Positions 18,693 through 26,927 are shown, numbered from the stretch's first letter. The stretch: 64,000 nucleotides of DNA from Virgisporangium aliadipatigenens (GCF_016863615.1 NZ_BOPF01000019.1:124001-188000); one strand, 5' to 3'. Notes: generated from the letters alone by a model not told the origin. Numbers and translations: made by a program.

Positions 18693-20744
18693 CTACACCG
18701 GCATCCTTGCCGCCCCCGCTTCACTGTCCACAGTGGACGAACTACCGGCGGGGCGGGCCGGCCACCAGAAACGTTCCCCCAGAAGAAGAGCGACCACCGG
18801 GACGACGATGGTGCGCACCAACAGCGTGTCGAGCAGGACACCGATGCCCACGATCACGCCGATCTGGGTCAGCGCGATCACCGGAAGCACCCCGAGGACG
18901 GCGAACACCGCTGCCAGCAGGACCCCGGCGGACGTGATCACCCCTCCCGTAGCGGCGAGCGCACGCAGCGTGCCGGCGCGGGTGTCGCCGCGGGCGGCGG
19001 CCTCGTCGCGGGCCCGCGCGACCAGGAAGATGTTGTAGTCCACGCCGAGTGCCACGAGGAACAGGAAGCTCAGCAGCGGCACGTTGTCGTCCAGCCCGGC
19101 GAAGCCGAACCCCGCGCGCAGCACGATCGTCGCCGCGCCCAGGCTGGCGGCGTAGCTGATCACCACGGTCAGCAGCAGCACGACCGGTGCCACCAGCGAA
19201 CGCAGCAGCAGCACCAGCACCAGCAGCACCACGCCGAGGATGAGCGGCACCACGACCCGGTCGTCGCGCAGGTTGGCCTCGCGCTGGTCGAGGTCGGCGG
19301 CCGGCGGCCCGCCCACGAGCGCACCGTCGACGCCGGCGAGCGCGTCGCGCAGGCGCTGCACGGTGCGGTCGGCGTCGGAGGTGCCGGAGCCGCTGCGCAG
19401 TTCGACGGTGAGCTGGGTGAGGGCGCCGTCGTCGGAACGTTCGGGCGCGCGCACCGCGGCCACCCCCTCGACCGCGCGGGCCTTCTCCGCGACCGCCTGC
19501 GCGTCCCCGCTGCCGCTGATCACCTTGACCGGCTGCGCCACCCCGCCGGGGAAGTGCCGGGCCAGGATCTCCTGCCCGACAACCGATTCCACCTTCGTGC
19601 GGAACTGCTCCGTCTGCGACAGCCCCACGTCCACCCGCAGCAGGCCGAGGGAGAAGACGGCGAGCACGCCCAGCGCGACGGCGAGCACGAGCCCGGGCCG
19701 CCGCCCCACCGCGTGCGCCACCCTGGCCCACAGCCCCGACTCGGTCGGATCGGCGCTGCCCACCTCGGGGACCTTCGGCCAGAACACCCCGCGCGGCAGC
19801 CCCACCAACGCGGCCGGCAGCACGAACAGGCCGAACAGCAGCGCCACCAGCACGCCGAGCGCGGAGGCGACGCCGAGCGTGCGATTGCTCACGAGCACCG
19901 CCGCGAGCAGGGTCAGCAGGGCGAGGACGACCGTGCCGGCGCTGGCCACGATCGCGGGAGCGGCACCGCGCCAGGCCCTGGTCATCGCCTCGCGGCGGGA
20001 CTCGGTGCGGCGCAGTTCCTCGCGGTAGCGGCTGATCAGCAGCAGCGCGTAGTCGGTGCCGGCGCCGAAGACGAGCACGGAGACGATGCCGCTCACCGAG
20101 GCGTCGGTGCGTTCGCCGAGAACGTGCGCCACCACCGGCATCAGCTTGGCGACCAGTTGGTCGGCGAGCCCGATCACCAGCAGCGGCACGATCCACAGCA
20201 CCGGACTCCGGTACGTGATCAGAAGAAGAACGGCCACCACGGCGGCGGTCGACATCAGCAGCGTCACGTCGGCCCCCTCGAACGCCGCCGAGATGTCCCG
20301 CCCGAACGCCGCTCCCCCGGTCACCTTCGCGTCGACGCCGGAGGCCTGCACGGCTTCGCGGATCGCGTCGACGGCGGCGTTCGCGGTCTCGTCGTCGATC
20401 CCCTCGCGCAGCGGCACCACGAGCAGGACGGCCCGCCCGTCGTCGGCGCGGACGGGCGGCGGCCCCGGCACGACGTCGGGCACCGCGCGCAGGCGGGTCG
20501 CGAGCCGCGCCAGGGCGGCCTCGTCGCTCGTCTCGGAGACCACGATGGCGCTGGGCGTGCGCCCGCTGGGGAACCGGTCCGCCAGTTCGGTGACCCGGGT
20601 GGACTGCGCCCCGGCCGGCAGCCCGTCGGTGGGCTCGGCGGCCGGCTGTTCCGGCGACAGCACGAACGCCAACCCCGCGATCACGATCGTCGCGAGCAGC
20701 ACGAGCACCGCTCCGAGCCGCCCGGTGAACCACGCCTTCCGCAC
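18693..20744 (-). CDS. MMPL family (RND superfamily) transporter
   Basis: This 683-residue integral membrane protein has the duplicated MMPL layout: one helix, a large extracytoplasmic domain (about 40-165), five helices including GTDYALLLISRYREEL, then one helix, a second external domain (about 370-480) and five more helices including GVDYNIFLVARARDEA. The paired G-x-D-Y motifs are the proton-relay signature. MMPL proteins export lipids, siderophores or drugs. Divergence from a MarR gene with a long palindrome between them suggests repressor control and a drug or lipid cargo. Confidence 0.92.
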   Translation of the reverse strand: MRKAWFTGRLGAVLVLLATIVIAGLAFVLSPEQPAAEPTDGLPAGAQSTRVTELADRFPSGRTPSAIVVSETSDEAALARLATRLRAVPDVVPGPPPVRADDGRAVLLVVPLREGIDDETANAAVDAIREAVQASGVDAKVTGGAAFGRDISAAFEGADVTLLMSTAAVVAVLLLITYRSPVLWIVPLLVIGLADQLVAKLMPVVAHVLGERTDASVSGIVSVLVFGAGTDYALLLISRYREELRRTESRREAMTRAWRGAAPAIVASAGTVVLALLTLLAAVLVSNRTLGVASALGVLVALLFGLFVLPAALVGLPRGVFWPKVPEVGSADPTESGLWARVAHAVGRRPGLVLAVALGVLAVFSLGLLRVDVGLSQTEQFRTKVESVVGQEILARHFPGGVAQPVKVISGSGDAQAVAEKARAVEGVAAVRAPERSDDGALTQLTVELRSGSGTSDADRTVQRLRDALAGVDGALVGGPPAADLDQREANLRDDRVVVPLILGVVLLVLVLLLRSLVAPVVLLLTVVISYAASLGAATIVLRAGFGFAGLDDNVPLLSFLFLVALGVDYNIFLVARARDEAAARGDTRAGTLRALAATGGVITSAGVLLAAVFAVLGVLPVIALTQIGVIVGIGVLLDTLLVRTIVVPVVALLLGERFWWPARPAGSSSTVDSEAGAARMPV

Positions 20745-20759
20745 AGCAGGCCCCCAACG

Positions 20760-20790
20760 TTTCCATCATCGAATCTTTCGACCATGGAAA
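20760..20790. promoter_or_regulatory. 31-bp nested palindrome, candidate MarR operator
   Basis: TTTCCAT (20760-20766) pairs with ATGGAAA (20784-20790), and TCGAA (20769-20773) pairs with TTCGA (20777-20781). Both pairs share one centre at 20775. The element fills the 53-bp gap between the divergent MMPL and MarR genes and ends 7 bp before the MarR ATG, so binding would block both promoters. Confidence 0.75.
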
Positions 20791-20797
20791 AGATAAG

Positions 20798-21286
20798 ATG
20801 TCAGCCGTGCCATCGCAACCGGAACGCGACGACGTCATGCAGCAGCTCATCGCCGCACTCCAGCAGTTCACCGTGGAGAGCGACGTGTTCGTCGACGTGT
20901 TCGCGCGGGCACACGGCCTCGGCCGCAGCGACCTCAACGCCATCATGTGGATCAGCACCGGCGCGCGCGACGGCCGGCCGCTCACCGTCGGCGAACTCGC
21001 CCAGCGGCTCAGCCTCAGCCCGGCCGCCGCCACCGCACTGGTCGACCGGCTCGAACGCGTCGGCCACGTGGAGCGCGCCCGCGAGCCCGGCGACCGCAGG
21101 CGGGTGACCGTCAAGATGAACGACAAGGCGCTGGAACTGGCGACCGCGTTCTTCGTGCCGCTGCGCGGACACATGGACGCGGCGGCCGAGGGGTTGAGCG
21201 ACGAGGATCTGGCGCGCACGGCGGCGGTGGTGCGCCGGATGATGGCCGCCGTCATCGCCGCCCGCGAGGCCGCGCTCCGCCCGTAG
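20798..21286 (+). CDS. MarR family transcriptional regulator
   Basis: The 162-residue protein has the winged helix of MarR regulators: LTVGELAQRLSLSPAAATAL for the recognition helix-turn-helix and VERAREPGDRRRVTVKMND for the wing with its conserved Asp-Arg pair. The ATG at 20798 has almost no room for a ribosome site after the palindrome, so a leaderless transcript or a start at the Met of residue 14 is possible. It probably represses itself and the divergent MMPL exporter until a ligand binds. Confidence 0.9.
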   Translation: MSAVPSQPERDDVMQQLIAALQQFTVESDVFVDVFARAHGLGRSDLNAIMWISTGARDGRPLTVGELAQRLSLSPAAATALVDRLERVGHVERAREPGDRRRVTVKMNDKALELATAFFVPLRGHMDAAAEGLSDEDLARTAAVVRRMMAAVIAAREAALRP

Positions 21287-21392
21287 GAGGCCGACCGACG
21301 CCACCCCGGGGTGTGAACGGCAAGTGATCTGGCCGGTGAGTGATCGCCGTCGCCAGAATCCACACACCACACGCACACCTCGGGGATGACGG

Positions 21393-22157
21393 ATGACGCA
21401 CCGGACCACGACCGGACACGTGCTCGTCGCGGACGGCGATCGCACGCACGCGGAAGCCCTTCGCAGGCACCTCGAATCGAACGGCTACCGCACGACGACC
21501 GTCCGGAACCCACGGGATGCGTCGGAGCAGATACGACGCCTCGCTCCGGATCTCGTCGCCCTGGACATCACGATGCTCACGTCGAACGACTTCGAGATCC
21601 ACCGGTTCCGGCCGCGGCGGTCACCGGCGCCGGCGCTGGTGCTGACCGCGCACGCGGCCGACGACAATCTGATGCGGGGCCTGGAGTCCGGCGCGGACGA
21701 CTATCTCATCAAGCCCTACGACGCGCGCGAACTGTTGGTCCGGGTGCGCGCCGTGCTGCGCCGCGTCGACCGGGTGGCCACGGGCCCGAAGCACCGCCGC
21801 GTCGGCGCCATCACTGTCGACTCCGAGAACCACACCGTCACGGTCGGCGGCCGGGAAATCGACTGCACACCCGCGGAGTTCGCGATCCTCGAAGCGATGA
21901 CGCGCCGGCCGGCACAGATCTTCTCCCGGGCGCAGCTGCGCCAGTACGCCTCGGGGCGCGGCGGCGGTGAGACCAACCGGGTCATCGACACGCACGTTCT
22001 CAATCTGCGGCGCAAGATCGAGCCGAACCCGCGCCGCCCGGACCATCTGCTCACCGTCTACGGCCTGGGCTACAAACTGGTCGACGGCGGGATGCCGGCC
22101 GACGGGCCGCGCGGCTACTCGGTGCCGATCACGGCGCCCAGTGCGCGTAACGCGTAG
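21393..22157 (+). CDS. Orphan OmpR/PhoB-type response regulator
   Basis: The 254-residue protein has a receiver domain (about 8-125) with phospho-acceptor Asp58 (LVALDITM), acidic pocket Asp14/Asp16 and the DYLIKPYDARELLVRVRAVLRR block. A winged-helix effector domain (about 140-235) follows (RVIDTHVLNLRRKIEP, VYGLGYKL). No histidine kinase lies next to it. Its 3' end overlaps the convergent sigma-factor gene by 43 bp, so the two transcripts are antisense at their ends. Adjacency to the secretion region makes it a candidate regulator there (inference). Confidence 0.9.
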   Translation: MTHRTTTGHVLVADGDRTHAEALRRHLESNGYRTTTVRNPRDASEQIRRLAPDLVALDITMLTSNDFEIHRFRPRRSPAPALVLTAHAADDNLMRGLESGADDYLIKPYDARELLVRVRAVLRRVDRVATGPKHRRVGAITVDSENHTVTVGGREIDCTPAEFAILEAMTRRPAQIFSRAQLRQYASGRGGGETNRVIDTHVLNLRRKIEPNPRRPDHLLTVYGLGYKLVDGGMPADGPRGYSVPITAPSARNA

Positions 22158-22693
22158 AACGTCCGCGACTTCACCGTTCCCTCGGGAATGCCGAGACGCT
22201 CGGCGGCCTCCGCCGTGGTCGAACCGCGGTAGTACAGCTCCACGAGGACATTGCGGTGCTCGGGCGTCAGGTCCGGCAGCGCGGCCCGCACGGTCTGCAC
22301 GGCGACCATCCGCTCGACGATGTCGCCGGATACCTCGTCGGCAGCGGCCAACGAGGCGATGTCGGTGAGGTAGATCTCCCGCGGCCGGGACTGGCGGGCC
22401 CGACCGGCGTCGATGGTGACGTTGCGGGCGACGGTGTAGAGCCAGGGCCGCAGTCCGTCGCTCTCGCCGGGCAGGTGTCGGATGTTGCGCCAGGCCCGCA
22501 GCAGAACCTCCTGCAGCAGATCCTCCGCCAGCTCCCGGTCGCCCAGGGTCAGCCGGAGCAGGTAGCGCAGGATGCCGGCGGCGTGCGTGTCGTAGATCGC
22601 CCGCATCCGAACTTTCGCGTCGGCGTCCGGCCCGTCCCCCGGATCGCGGACGGCACGAACGCCCGGCGCTTCTTCGCTCGGCCGCGCGGGCAC
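22115..22693 (-). CDS. ECF-type RNA polymerase sigma factor
   Basis: The 192-residue start at GTG 22693 is chosen because AAGGGGGG lies 5 nt upstream; the frame extends further but without a good site. Region 2 is visible as YDTHAAGILRYLLRLTLGDR, then AEDLLQEVLLRAWRN and the Trp-rich LRPWLYTVARN. Region 4 shows LPDLTPEHRNVLVELYYRG with the helix-turn-helix AAERLGIPEGTVKSR. No anti-sigma gene is adjacent. It is next to the first of the four TGAACC-N16-CGTTG promoters, so it is one of two candidates for the factor that reads them. Confidence 0.92.
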   Translation of the reverse strand: MPARPSEEAPGVRAVRDPGDGPDADAKVRMRAIYDTHAAGILRYLLRLTLGDRELAEDLLQEVLLRAWRNIRHLPGESDGLRPWLYTVARNVTIDAGRARQSRPREIYLTDIASLAAADEVSGDIVERMVAVQTVRAALPDLTPEHRNVLVELYYRGSTTAEAAERLGIPEGTVKSRTFYALRALGAVIGTE

Positions 22694-22774
22694 AGGCGCC
22701 CCCCTTTCCGAATCACATCGCCCTCGGCCATCCCGTAGCCAATTACGCCGATCATAAGTGGTACCTCCCGGTAA

Positions 22775-22803
22775 TGAACCGTGCCGCGCGAATAGCCGTT
22801 GTG
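22775..22803 (+). promoter_or_regulatory. ECF-type promoter-like element D (TGAACC-N16-CGTTG)
   Basis: GAACC at 22776-22780 and CGTTG at 22797-22801 are separated by exactly 16 nt, as in the elements at 25391, 34338 and 35895. It lies about 90 bp upstream of the mycosin-like gene on the same strand. GAAC-type -35 and CG(T/A)-type -10 boxes are usual for ECF sigma factors. Confidence 0.65.
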
Positions 22804-22841
22804 ATGACGCGCCGATGACGCACCTCGCCACCGGACGCCAA

Positions 22842-22897
22842 TTGTCAAGACAATGTCAACGACGCCGGACGATGGAGGTTGTCAACAGAATGTCAAT
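22842..22897 (+). repeat. Two 19-bp direct repeats rich in TGTCAA before the mycosin-like gene
   Basis: TTGTCAAGACAATGTCAAC (22842-22860) and TTGTCAACAGAATGTCAAT (22879-22897) agree at 16 of 19 positions and start 37 bp apart. Each holds two TGTCAA half-sites. The second copy covers the chosen ATG at 22890. They lie in the probable 5' leader of the gene and could bind a regulator. Confidence 0.5.
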
Positions 22898-24491
22898 TCC
22901 GAGAATTTCCGTCACGCTCCGCGTCGGATTGGCGGTCACCGCGATCCTGGGCCTATTCTTCGCAGCCCTGAGCGCACCGGCGCAAGCTGCGGGTTCCGAC
23001 GAATACGTGAAGTACTACACGGTGCGCGACGGCTCGGAAACCCTCTCCGCCGTCGCGCAGCGATACCTCGGGACGGGCAGCCGGTCGTTCGAGATCTTCG
23101 ACCTCAACGCGGGGCGCAAGCAGCCGGACGGTGCGGCGCTGACCTCGGGGAGCAAGCTCAAGGCGGGGTGGCACCTGGTGCTGCCGTGGGACGCCGTGGG
23201 CGAGGGCGTCGATTACGGCACCCTGCCCGCCGGGAAGCCGCCCGCGGCCGCCTCGCCGCCGCCCAGCCCCCGGGCCGCCAAATCGGAGCCCCCGCGGGGC
23301 AACGCCGGCCCGGCGAGCAACCCGCCGCCCTCCTCCGCCGCGCCACCGCCGCCGTCGGCCCCCGTACCGCCGGAGGCGAACAAGTGCGTGGTGGCGACCT
23401 CGCCCCTGGCGACCGACTGGACCCGCGAGAAGCTCGGGCACGAGCGCGCCTGGGTGCGCAGCAGGGGCGCCAACCAGCTGGTGGCGATCATCGACAGCGG
23501 CGTCGACGGCAAGGCGGCCGGGCTCCAGGGCCACGTCGCGGCCGGGACGGACCTCGTCACCGGCGGCAAGGGCGACGTCGACTGCGTGGGAACGGGCACC
23601 GCGATGGCCGGCGTCATCGCCGCCCAGCCGAAGGACGGCACCCCCGGCGGGCTGGCACCGGCCTCGACCGTCCTGCCGGTGCGCCTGGTCGCCGCCCAGA
23701 GCGACCAGGCGAAGCCCGCTGACCAGGTGAAAGCCATCGAGGCCGCGGTGTCGGCCGGGGTCGGGATCATCGCGCTCGGCCCCTACGTCAACACGGCCGA
23801 CGAGGCCGTCGCGAAGGCCGTTCAGGCGGCCGTCGACAAGAACGTCGTCGTGGTGCTCGGCGCGCCCGTCGGGGTGGGATCGTCGACCGCCAAGCCGGGT
23901 GTGCTGCGGGTAGGCGGGCTCGACAAGGACGGCCGGACGACCGCGGACTACCAGCCGGGCGGCGTCGACGTCGTCGCGCCGGGCGCCGACGTCAGCAACC
24001 TCGGCGGCCGCAGCAACGGGCCGCACCTCGCGGTCGCGTTCGTCGCCGGGCAGGCGGCACTGATCCGCGCGGTGTACCCGGAACTCGACGCGAAGGCGGT
24101 CACCGAGCGGATCCAGCGCACCGCCGCCAAGGTCGCCGACCGCAACCAGCCGGACCCGGCCGTCGGCTGGGGACTCATCGATCCGGTCGCCTCGTTGACC
24201 AGCCCGTTCCCCGAGGAGAACAGCGCCGCGCAGTCGGCGAAGCCGGAGAACACGTCGTCCGGTTCGGGCTCCCTGGCGGTGATGATCGTCCTGTTCCTGC
24301 TCGGGGCGGCGTTCATCCTGGTGGGCTGGCTGATCTGGCGCTTCCTGGGCTCGCGTTCGGCCGGGCCGGACGATGACGACGATGACGACGACGACGAGCA
24401 CAGCCCGTCCTCGTTCGGGAAGCTGCGGCCCGCGCTGATCGGATCCGGCGCCTTCTGGGGCGACGACCGGCGCGGATCCGACGACGACTGA
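22890..24491 (+). CDS. Mycosin-like subtilase pseudo-protease with LysM-like N-terminus and C-terminal membrane anchor
   Basis: The 533-residue protein has a signal peptide (about 1-33), a LysM-like segment (about 41-100, YYTVRDGSETLSAVAQRYLG), a Pro-rich linker (115-162), a subtilase-like domain (about 175-435), a transmembrane helix (about 462-484) and a cytoplasmic run of nine or so Asp residues. The architecture matches type VII mycosins, yet the active site is lost. Asp202 remains (IIDSGVD), but the HGT motif reads G-T235-G-T, the GTS serine motif reads G-P-H379, and the AAGN oxyanion loop is L-G-A-P. It is therefore probably a structural or peptide-binding wall protein. The start could also be the Met at 22872. 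No type VII genes are nearby; the shared promoter ties it to the secretion operon. Confidence 0.85.
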   Translation: MSIPRISVTLRVGLAVTAILGLFFAALSAPAQAAGSDEYVKYYTVRDGSETLSAVAQRYLGTGSRSFEIFDLNAGRKQPDGAALTSGSKLKAGWHLVLPWDAVGEGVDYGTLPAGKPPAAASPPPSPRAAKSEPPRGNAGPASNPPPSSAAPPPPSAPVPPEANKCVVATSPLATDWTREKLGHERAWVRSRGANQLVAIIDSGVDGKAAGLQGHVAAGTDLVTGGKGDVDCVGTGTAMAGVIAAQPKDGTPGGLAPASTVLPVRLVAAQSDQAKPADQVKAIEAAVSAGVGIIALGPYVNTADEAVAKAVQAAVDKNVVVVLGAPVGVGSSTAKPGVLRVGGLDKDGRTTADYQPGGVDVVAPGADVSNLGGRSNGPHLAVAFVAGQAALIRAVYPELDAKAVTERIQRTAAKVADRNQPDPAVGWGLIDPVASLTSPFPEENSAAQSAKPENTSSGSGSLAVMIVLFLLGAAFILVGWLIWRFLGSRSAGPDDDDDDDDDEHSPSSFGKLRPALIGSGAFWGDDRRGSDDD

Positions 24492-24499
24492 CCGGAGTC

Positions 24500-24530
24500 C
24501 GTCCCGCCCGTCCCGGCGACGGGCGGGACG
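24500..24530. terminator. Bidirectional hairpin terminator
   Basis: A perfect 13-bp stem (24500-24512 with 24518-24530, arms CGTCCCGCCCGTC and its complement) has a 5-nt loop. It sits between the convergent mycosin-like gene (stop 24491) and the transglycosylase gene (stop 24536). Confidence 0.8.
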
Positions 24531-24535
24531 CTCCG

Positions 24536-25336
24536 CTACTGCTGCACGTTGATGTTCGAGTCGGCGTTGTAGTAGCCGAACAGCGAACGCACCATGTGCG
24601 GATACCCCTGGATCTCCCCCGGCGGGATGCCACCGGCGGTCTTCACCGCGTCGATGCCCACCCGGTACGCGACGAGCGTGAGGTCCAGCTTGTCGCCGAT
24701 CACCTTCTTGTCGTTGACCAGCGTCTCCACCTGCTTGTACAGGTCGCACAGGTAACGTCCCTGCGCCCGGATCGCGTCCGTCGGGTCGTTCACCGAGGTC
24801 TTGCCGTTGCCGTCGTCGTCCTTGCCGTGCGTCGCGAAGGCGGACGTGGGGATCTGGGTGATGCCCTCGCCGTACTTCCCCGGCCCGATGTCCTTGTTGA
24901 ACCGGGACTCGGCCTGGATCTGCGACGCGATGAGCACCGACCCGATCTGCGTGCACTCCTGACCGGCGTCCTCCACGGCGTCCAGGTAGTCGGCCGGCAC
25001 GCGGTCGGTGAACAGCGCCTTGCGCCCGTCGCCGGAGGCGGCGACGTACAGCTGCTGGGCCATCGTCACGTCGGGCGCGGCCGTGCCTCCCGACCCGCCG
25101 CCGAAGATCGCCTTGAAGATCATCATGAGGATGATGATCGGCAGCAGCGCGGCGAAACAGATCATGAAGATGCCCAGGCCGATGATGGCGAAAGGCGACG
25201 CGGACGCGGCCCCTACCGCCCCCATGCCGGCGGCGTATTCCACGTAATAGTTTTTCCGGTCTTTCGGGGGCTTGCTTGCGCGAAGCCGCGCGGCGCCTTT
25301 ACCCGCGCCGGAAGCGGCCGCAGCTGGACCCGCCAT
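24536..25336 (-). CDS. Membrane-anchored lytic transglycosylase (VirB1-like)
   Basis: The 266-residue protein has a basic cytoplasmic N-terminus, one long hydrophobic segment (about 48-78) and an external SLT-type domain (about 125-250). SQIQAESRFNKDI provides catalytic Glu143, and GEGITQIPTSAFATHG and DAIRAQGRYLCDLYKQV are SLT landmarks. Such enzymes cut peptidoglycan to let a secretion machine pass through the wall. The gene is divergent from the type IV secretion operon and has a weaker copy of the shared promoter upstream, so it is probably the machine's wall-opening enzyme. Confidence 0.87.
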   Translation of the reverse strand: MAGPAAAASGAGKGAARLRASKPPKDRKNYYVEYAAGMGAVGAASASPFAIIGLGIFMICFAALLPIIILMMIFKAIFGGGSGGTAAPDVTMAQQLYVAASGDGRKALFTDRVPADYLDAVEDAGQECTQIGSVLIASQIQAESRFNKDIGPGKYGEGITQIPTSAFATHGKDDDGNGKTSVNDPTDAIRAQGRYLCDLYKQVETLVNDKKVIGDKLDLTLVAYRVGIDAVKTAGGIPPGEIQGYPHMVRSLFGYYNADSNINVQQ

Positions 25337-25389
25337 ACGTCCTCCTTCAGGGTCGCCGGGGCATACCCAATATTGATTTCACGTCTCCT

Positions 25390-25419
25390 TGAACCGCCTC
25401 GAACGGCCGACCGTTGTTG
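25390..25419 (+). promoter_or_regulatory. ECF-type promoter-like element A for the type IV secretion operon
   Basis: TTGAACC ends at 25395 and CGTTGTTG begins at 25412, with 16 nt between GAACC and CGTTG. It is about 100 bp upstream of the first operon gene (GTG 25518), on the same strand. The CGTTGTTG extension is identical in elements A, B and C. Confidence 0.7.
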
Positions 25420-25449
25420 TTTGCGTCGAGAGATCTGACACGTCAATGA

Positions 25450-25475
25450 CAACGAAAATTTCGCTACGAAGTTCA
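25450..25475 (-). promoter_or_regulatory. Weaker ECF-type promoter-like element E for the transglycosylase gene
   Basis: Read on the minus strand, TTGAACT (25475-25470 region) is followed after 15 nt by CGTTG (25454-25450). It differs from the other elements by one -35 base and one nt of spacing. It would drive the divergent transglycosylase gene about 115 bp away. Confidence 0.4.
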
Positions 25476-25517
25476 ACGTCGAAACCGGTCCACCGCCGAC
25501 GGGGAGGTGAGTAACGG

Positions 25518-26195
25518 GTGCCCACGGCCCGTCGATTTCAACGCCGCAAAGTGTCAGCGGCACCGGTCTGGCCGGAACCTCCGGAGGAGGAGATCTCGCG
25601 CGAATGGAGTTCGGGGGACCTGCGCACACTGGGCGGACAGGAACCGCAGTTGGAGGACCGGGCGCCGGGAGGCATCGCCACCATCGAACGCCTCGAGAAG
25701 CAGCCTCCGGTCCGGCAACCGCCGACGGTCCCGCCGCCCGAGGCGAAACCCCGGCCGGAGACCGGAGGGCGGCTCTCCACACGCGGCGTCGCGTGGGTCG
25801 GCGTGCACGGGGGCGCCGGGGTGAGCACGCTCGCGAGCGTCATCGGCGGCACGGATCTCGGTTGCCGCTGGCCCGACCCCGAGGCGGGCGAACCCGCGCG
25901 GGTGCTTCTGGTCGCCCGGACCAACTCGAGCGGCGTATGGGCGTCCTCGCGCGCCCTGAACGCCATCCGCGAAGGCAGACACCCTGTGGGAATGGAGGTG
26001 GTGTCACTGGTACTCGTCGCGGACGCTCCCGGGCGCCTGCCGATGCGTCTGGCCCGCCGGATCCGGGTGCTGCGCTCGGCGGTACCGATCCACCGAATCC
26101 CCTGGATCCCGGAGTGGCGCCTCGGCAGCGAAGCCAAGCGGACACCGCGGGAACTGCACCGGTTGGCCGCCCTGGCGGACGTCGAAAGGAACTGA
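25518..26195 (+). CDS. DUF6668-like protein with P-loop-like motif, first gene of the type IV secretion operon
   Basis: The 225-residue protein starts at GTG 25518 behind GGGGAGGTGA. The first 85 residues are Arg/Pro-rich and probably disordered. The remaining part begins with a strand and a glycine loop (VAWVGVHGGAGVSTLASV) that resembles a degenerate Walker A, lacking the Lys, followed by a Rossmann-like pattern (VLLVARTNSSG, VVSLVLVADAPG). Similar proteins are known in actinobacterial conjugation-type loci, often labelled DUF6668. I infer a cytoplasmic assembly or partner protein. The next gene starts 2 bp after its stop. Confidence 0.7.
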   Translation: MPTARRFQRRKVSAAPVWPEPPEEEISREWSSGDLRTLGGQEPQLEDRAPGGIATIERLEKQPPVRQPPTVPPPEAKPRPETGGRLSTRGVAWVGVHGGAGVSTLASVIGGTDLGCRWPDPEAGEPARVLLVARTNSSGVWASSRALNAIREGRHPVGMEVVSLVLVADAPGRLPMRLARRIRVLRSAVPIHRIPWIPEWRLGSEAKRTPRELHRLAALADVERN

Positions 26196-26197
26196 CG

Positions 26198-26494
26198 ATG
26201 CTGGACCTTCTCCACCCGTCGAGGGTGCTCGCCGCTTCGCCGCCGCCGGTGATTTCCAACTACTCGCCCCTGCCGGAGGCGGACAAGCTGCTCAACCTGC
26301 TGGCGTGGTGCAGTTCCGCGGCCGGGGTGGCCGGACTCCTCCTGGTCGGCATGAACCTGGCACTCCAGTTCCGGCGCGGCGAACCGGGCGAGGGTGCCAC
26401 CTACTACCGGCACGGCGTCATCGTCGTGATGGCCTGCATCATCGCCTCGGCGGCCGGACCCATCGTGGAGTTCGCCGGCCCGTTCAACATCTGA
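26198..26494 (+). CDS. Small two-helix membrane protein, pilin (VirB2)-like copy 1
   Basis: The 98-residue protein starts at ATG 26198, with AAAGGAACTGACG before it. After a short external N-terminus it has two hydrophobic helices (about 30-52 and 70-92) joined by a basic loop (LQFRRGEPGEG). This is the size and topology of VirB2/TrbC pilins. It aligns along the same pattern with the next two genes (helix, basic Gly-Glu loop, helix with central Cys), so the three look like diverged tandem duplicates. Confidence 0.75.
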   Translation: MLDLLHPSRVLAASPPPVISNYSPLPEADKLLNLLAWCSSAAGVAGLLLVGMNLALQFRRGEPGEGATYYRHGVIVVMACIIASAAGPIVEFAGPFNI

Positions 26495-26533
26495 TCCCCT
26501 TATCCCGCAACGTCTTCAGTCAAGGGAGTACCC

Positions 26534-26854
26534 GTGAACAACATATCGATCTTTGTCTATGTGAAGCTGACCGACTGGCTGGGCACCGTGCTCGGGGTGC
26601 CGGTGGGCGTTCCGGAGCCGGACAAGGGTGTCGAGGTCGGTCAGCTGTCCACCATGGTGAAGAAGGTCTTCGGTCTGGTGGCGTGGGCCGGGACCGCGGC
26701 CGGCGTGCTCGGCATCCTGATCACCGGCGCGATGATGACGCTGTCCCACAAGCGCGGTGAGAGTTCGGAACATCTGTCGCGCCTGGGCATGGTGCTCGGC
26801 GGCTGCGTCCTGGTCTCCACGGCCGGACCGATCATCTCCACCCTCTTCCCGTGA
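26534..26854 (+). CDS. Small two-helix membrane protein, pilin (VirB2)-like copy 2
   Basis: The 106-residue protein starts at 26534 behind AAGGGAG. It has two helices (about 42-65 and 82-104) and the loop SHKRGESSEHLSRLGM between them. The loop and second helix closely match copy 3 (both contain RLGMVL-GC). There is no cleavable signal peptide; the first 40 residues would lie outside if the loop is cytoplasmic. It probably forms part of the secretion channel or a short surface fibre (inference). Confidence 0.77.
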   Translation: MNNISIFVYVKLTDWLGTVLGVPVGVPEPDKGVEVGQLSTMVKKVFGLVAWAGTAAGVLGILITGAMMTLSHKRGESSEHLSRLGMVLGGCVLVSTAGPIISTLFP

Positions 26855-26927
26855 CCTCGGACCTCGTCGCCGGGCGGCGCGTCATGCCCGGCCGGCGACG
26901 GGGACCACACGACCCGGACGGCTACCG

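Noticed and set aside
22890-24491. Type VII secretion system locus
   Set aside because: Only a mycosin-like protein is present, and it is catalytically dead; no EccC-type ATPase, EccB/D/E or WXG100 proteins are nearby.
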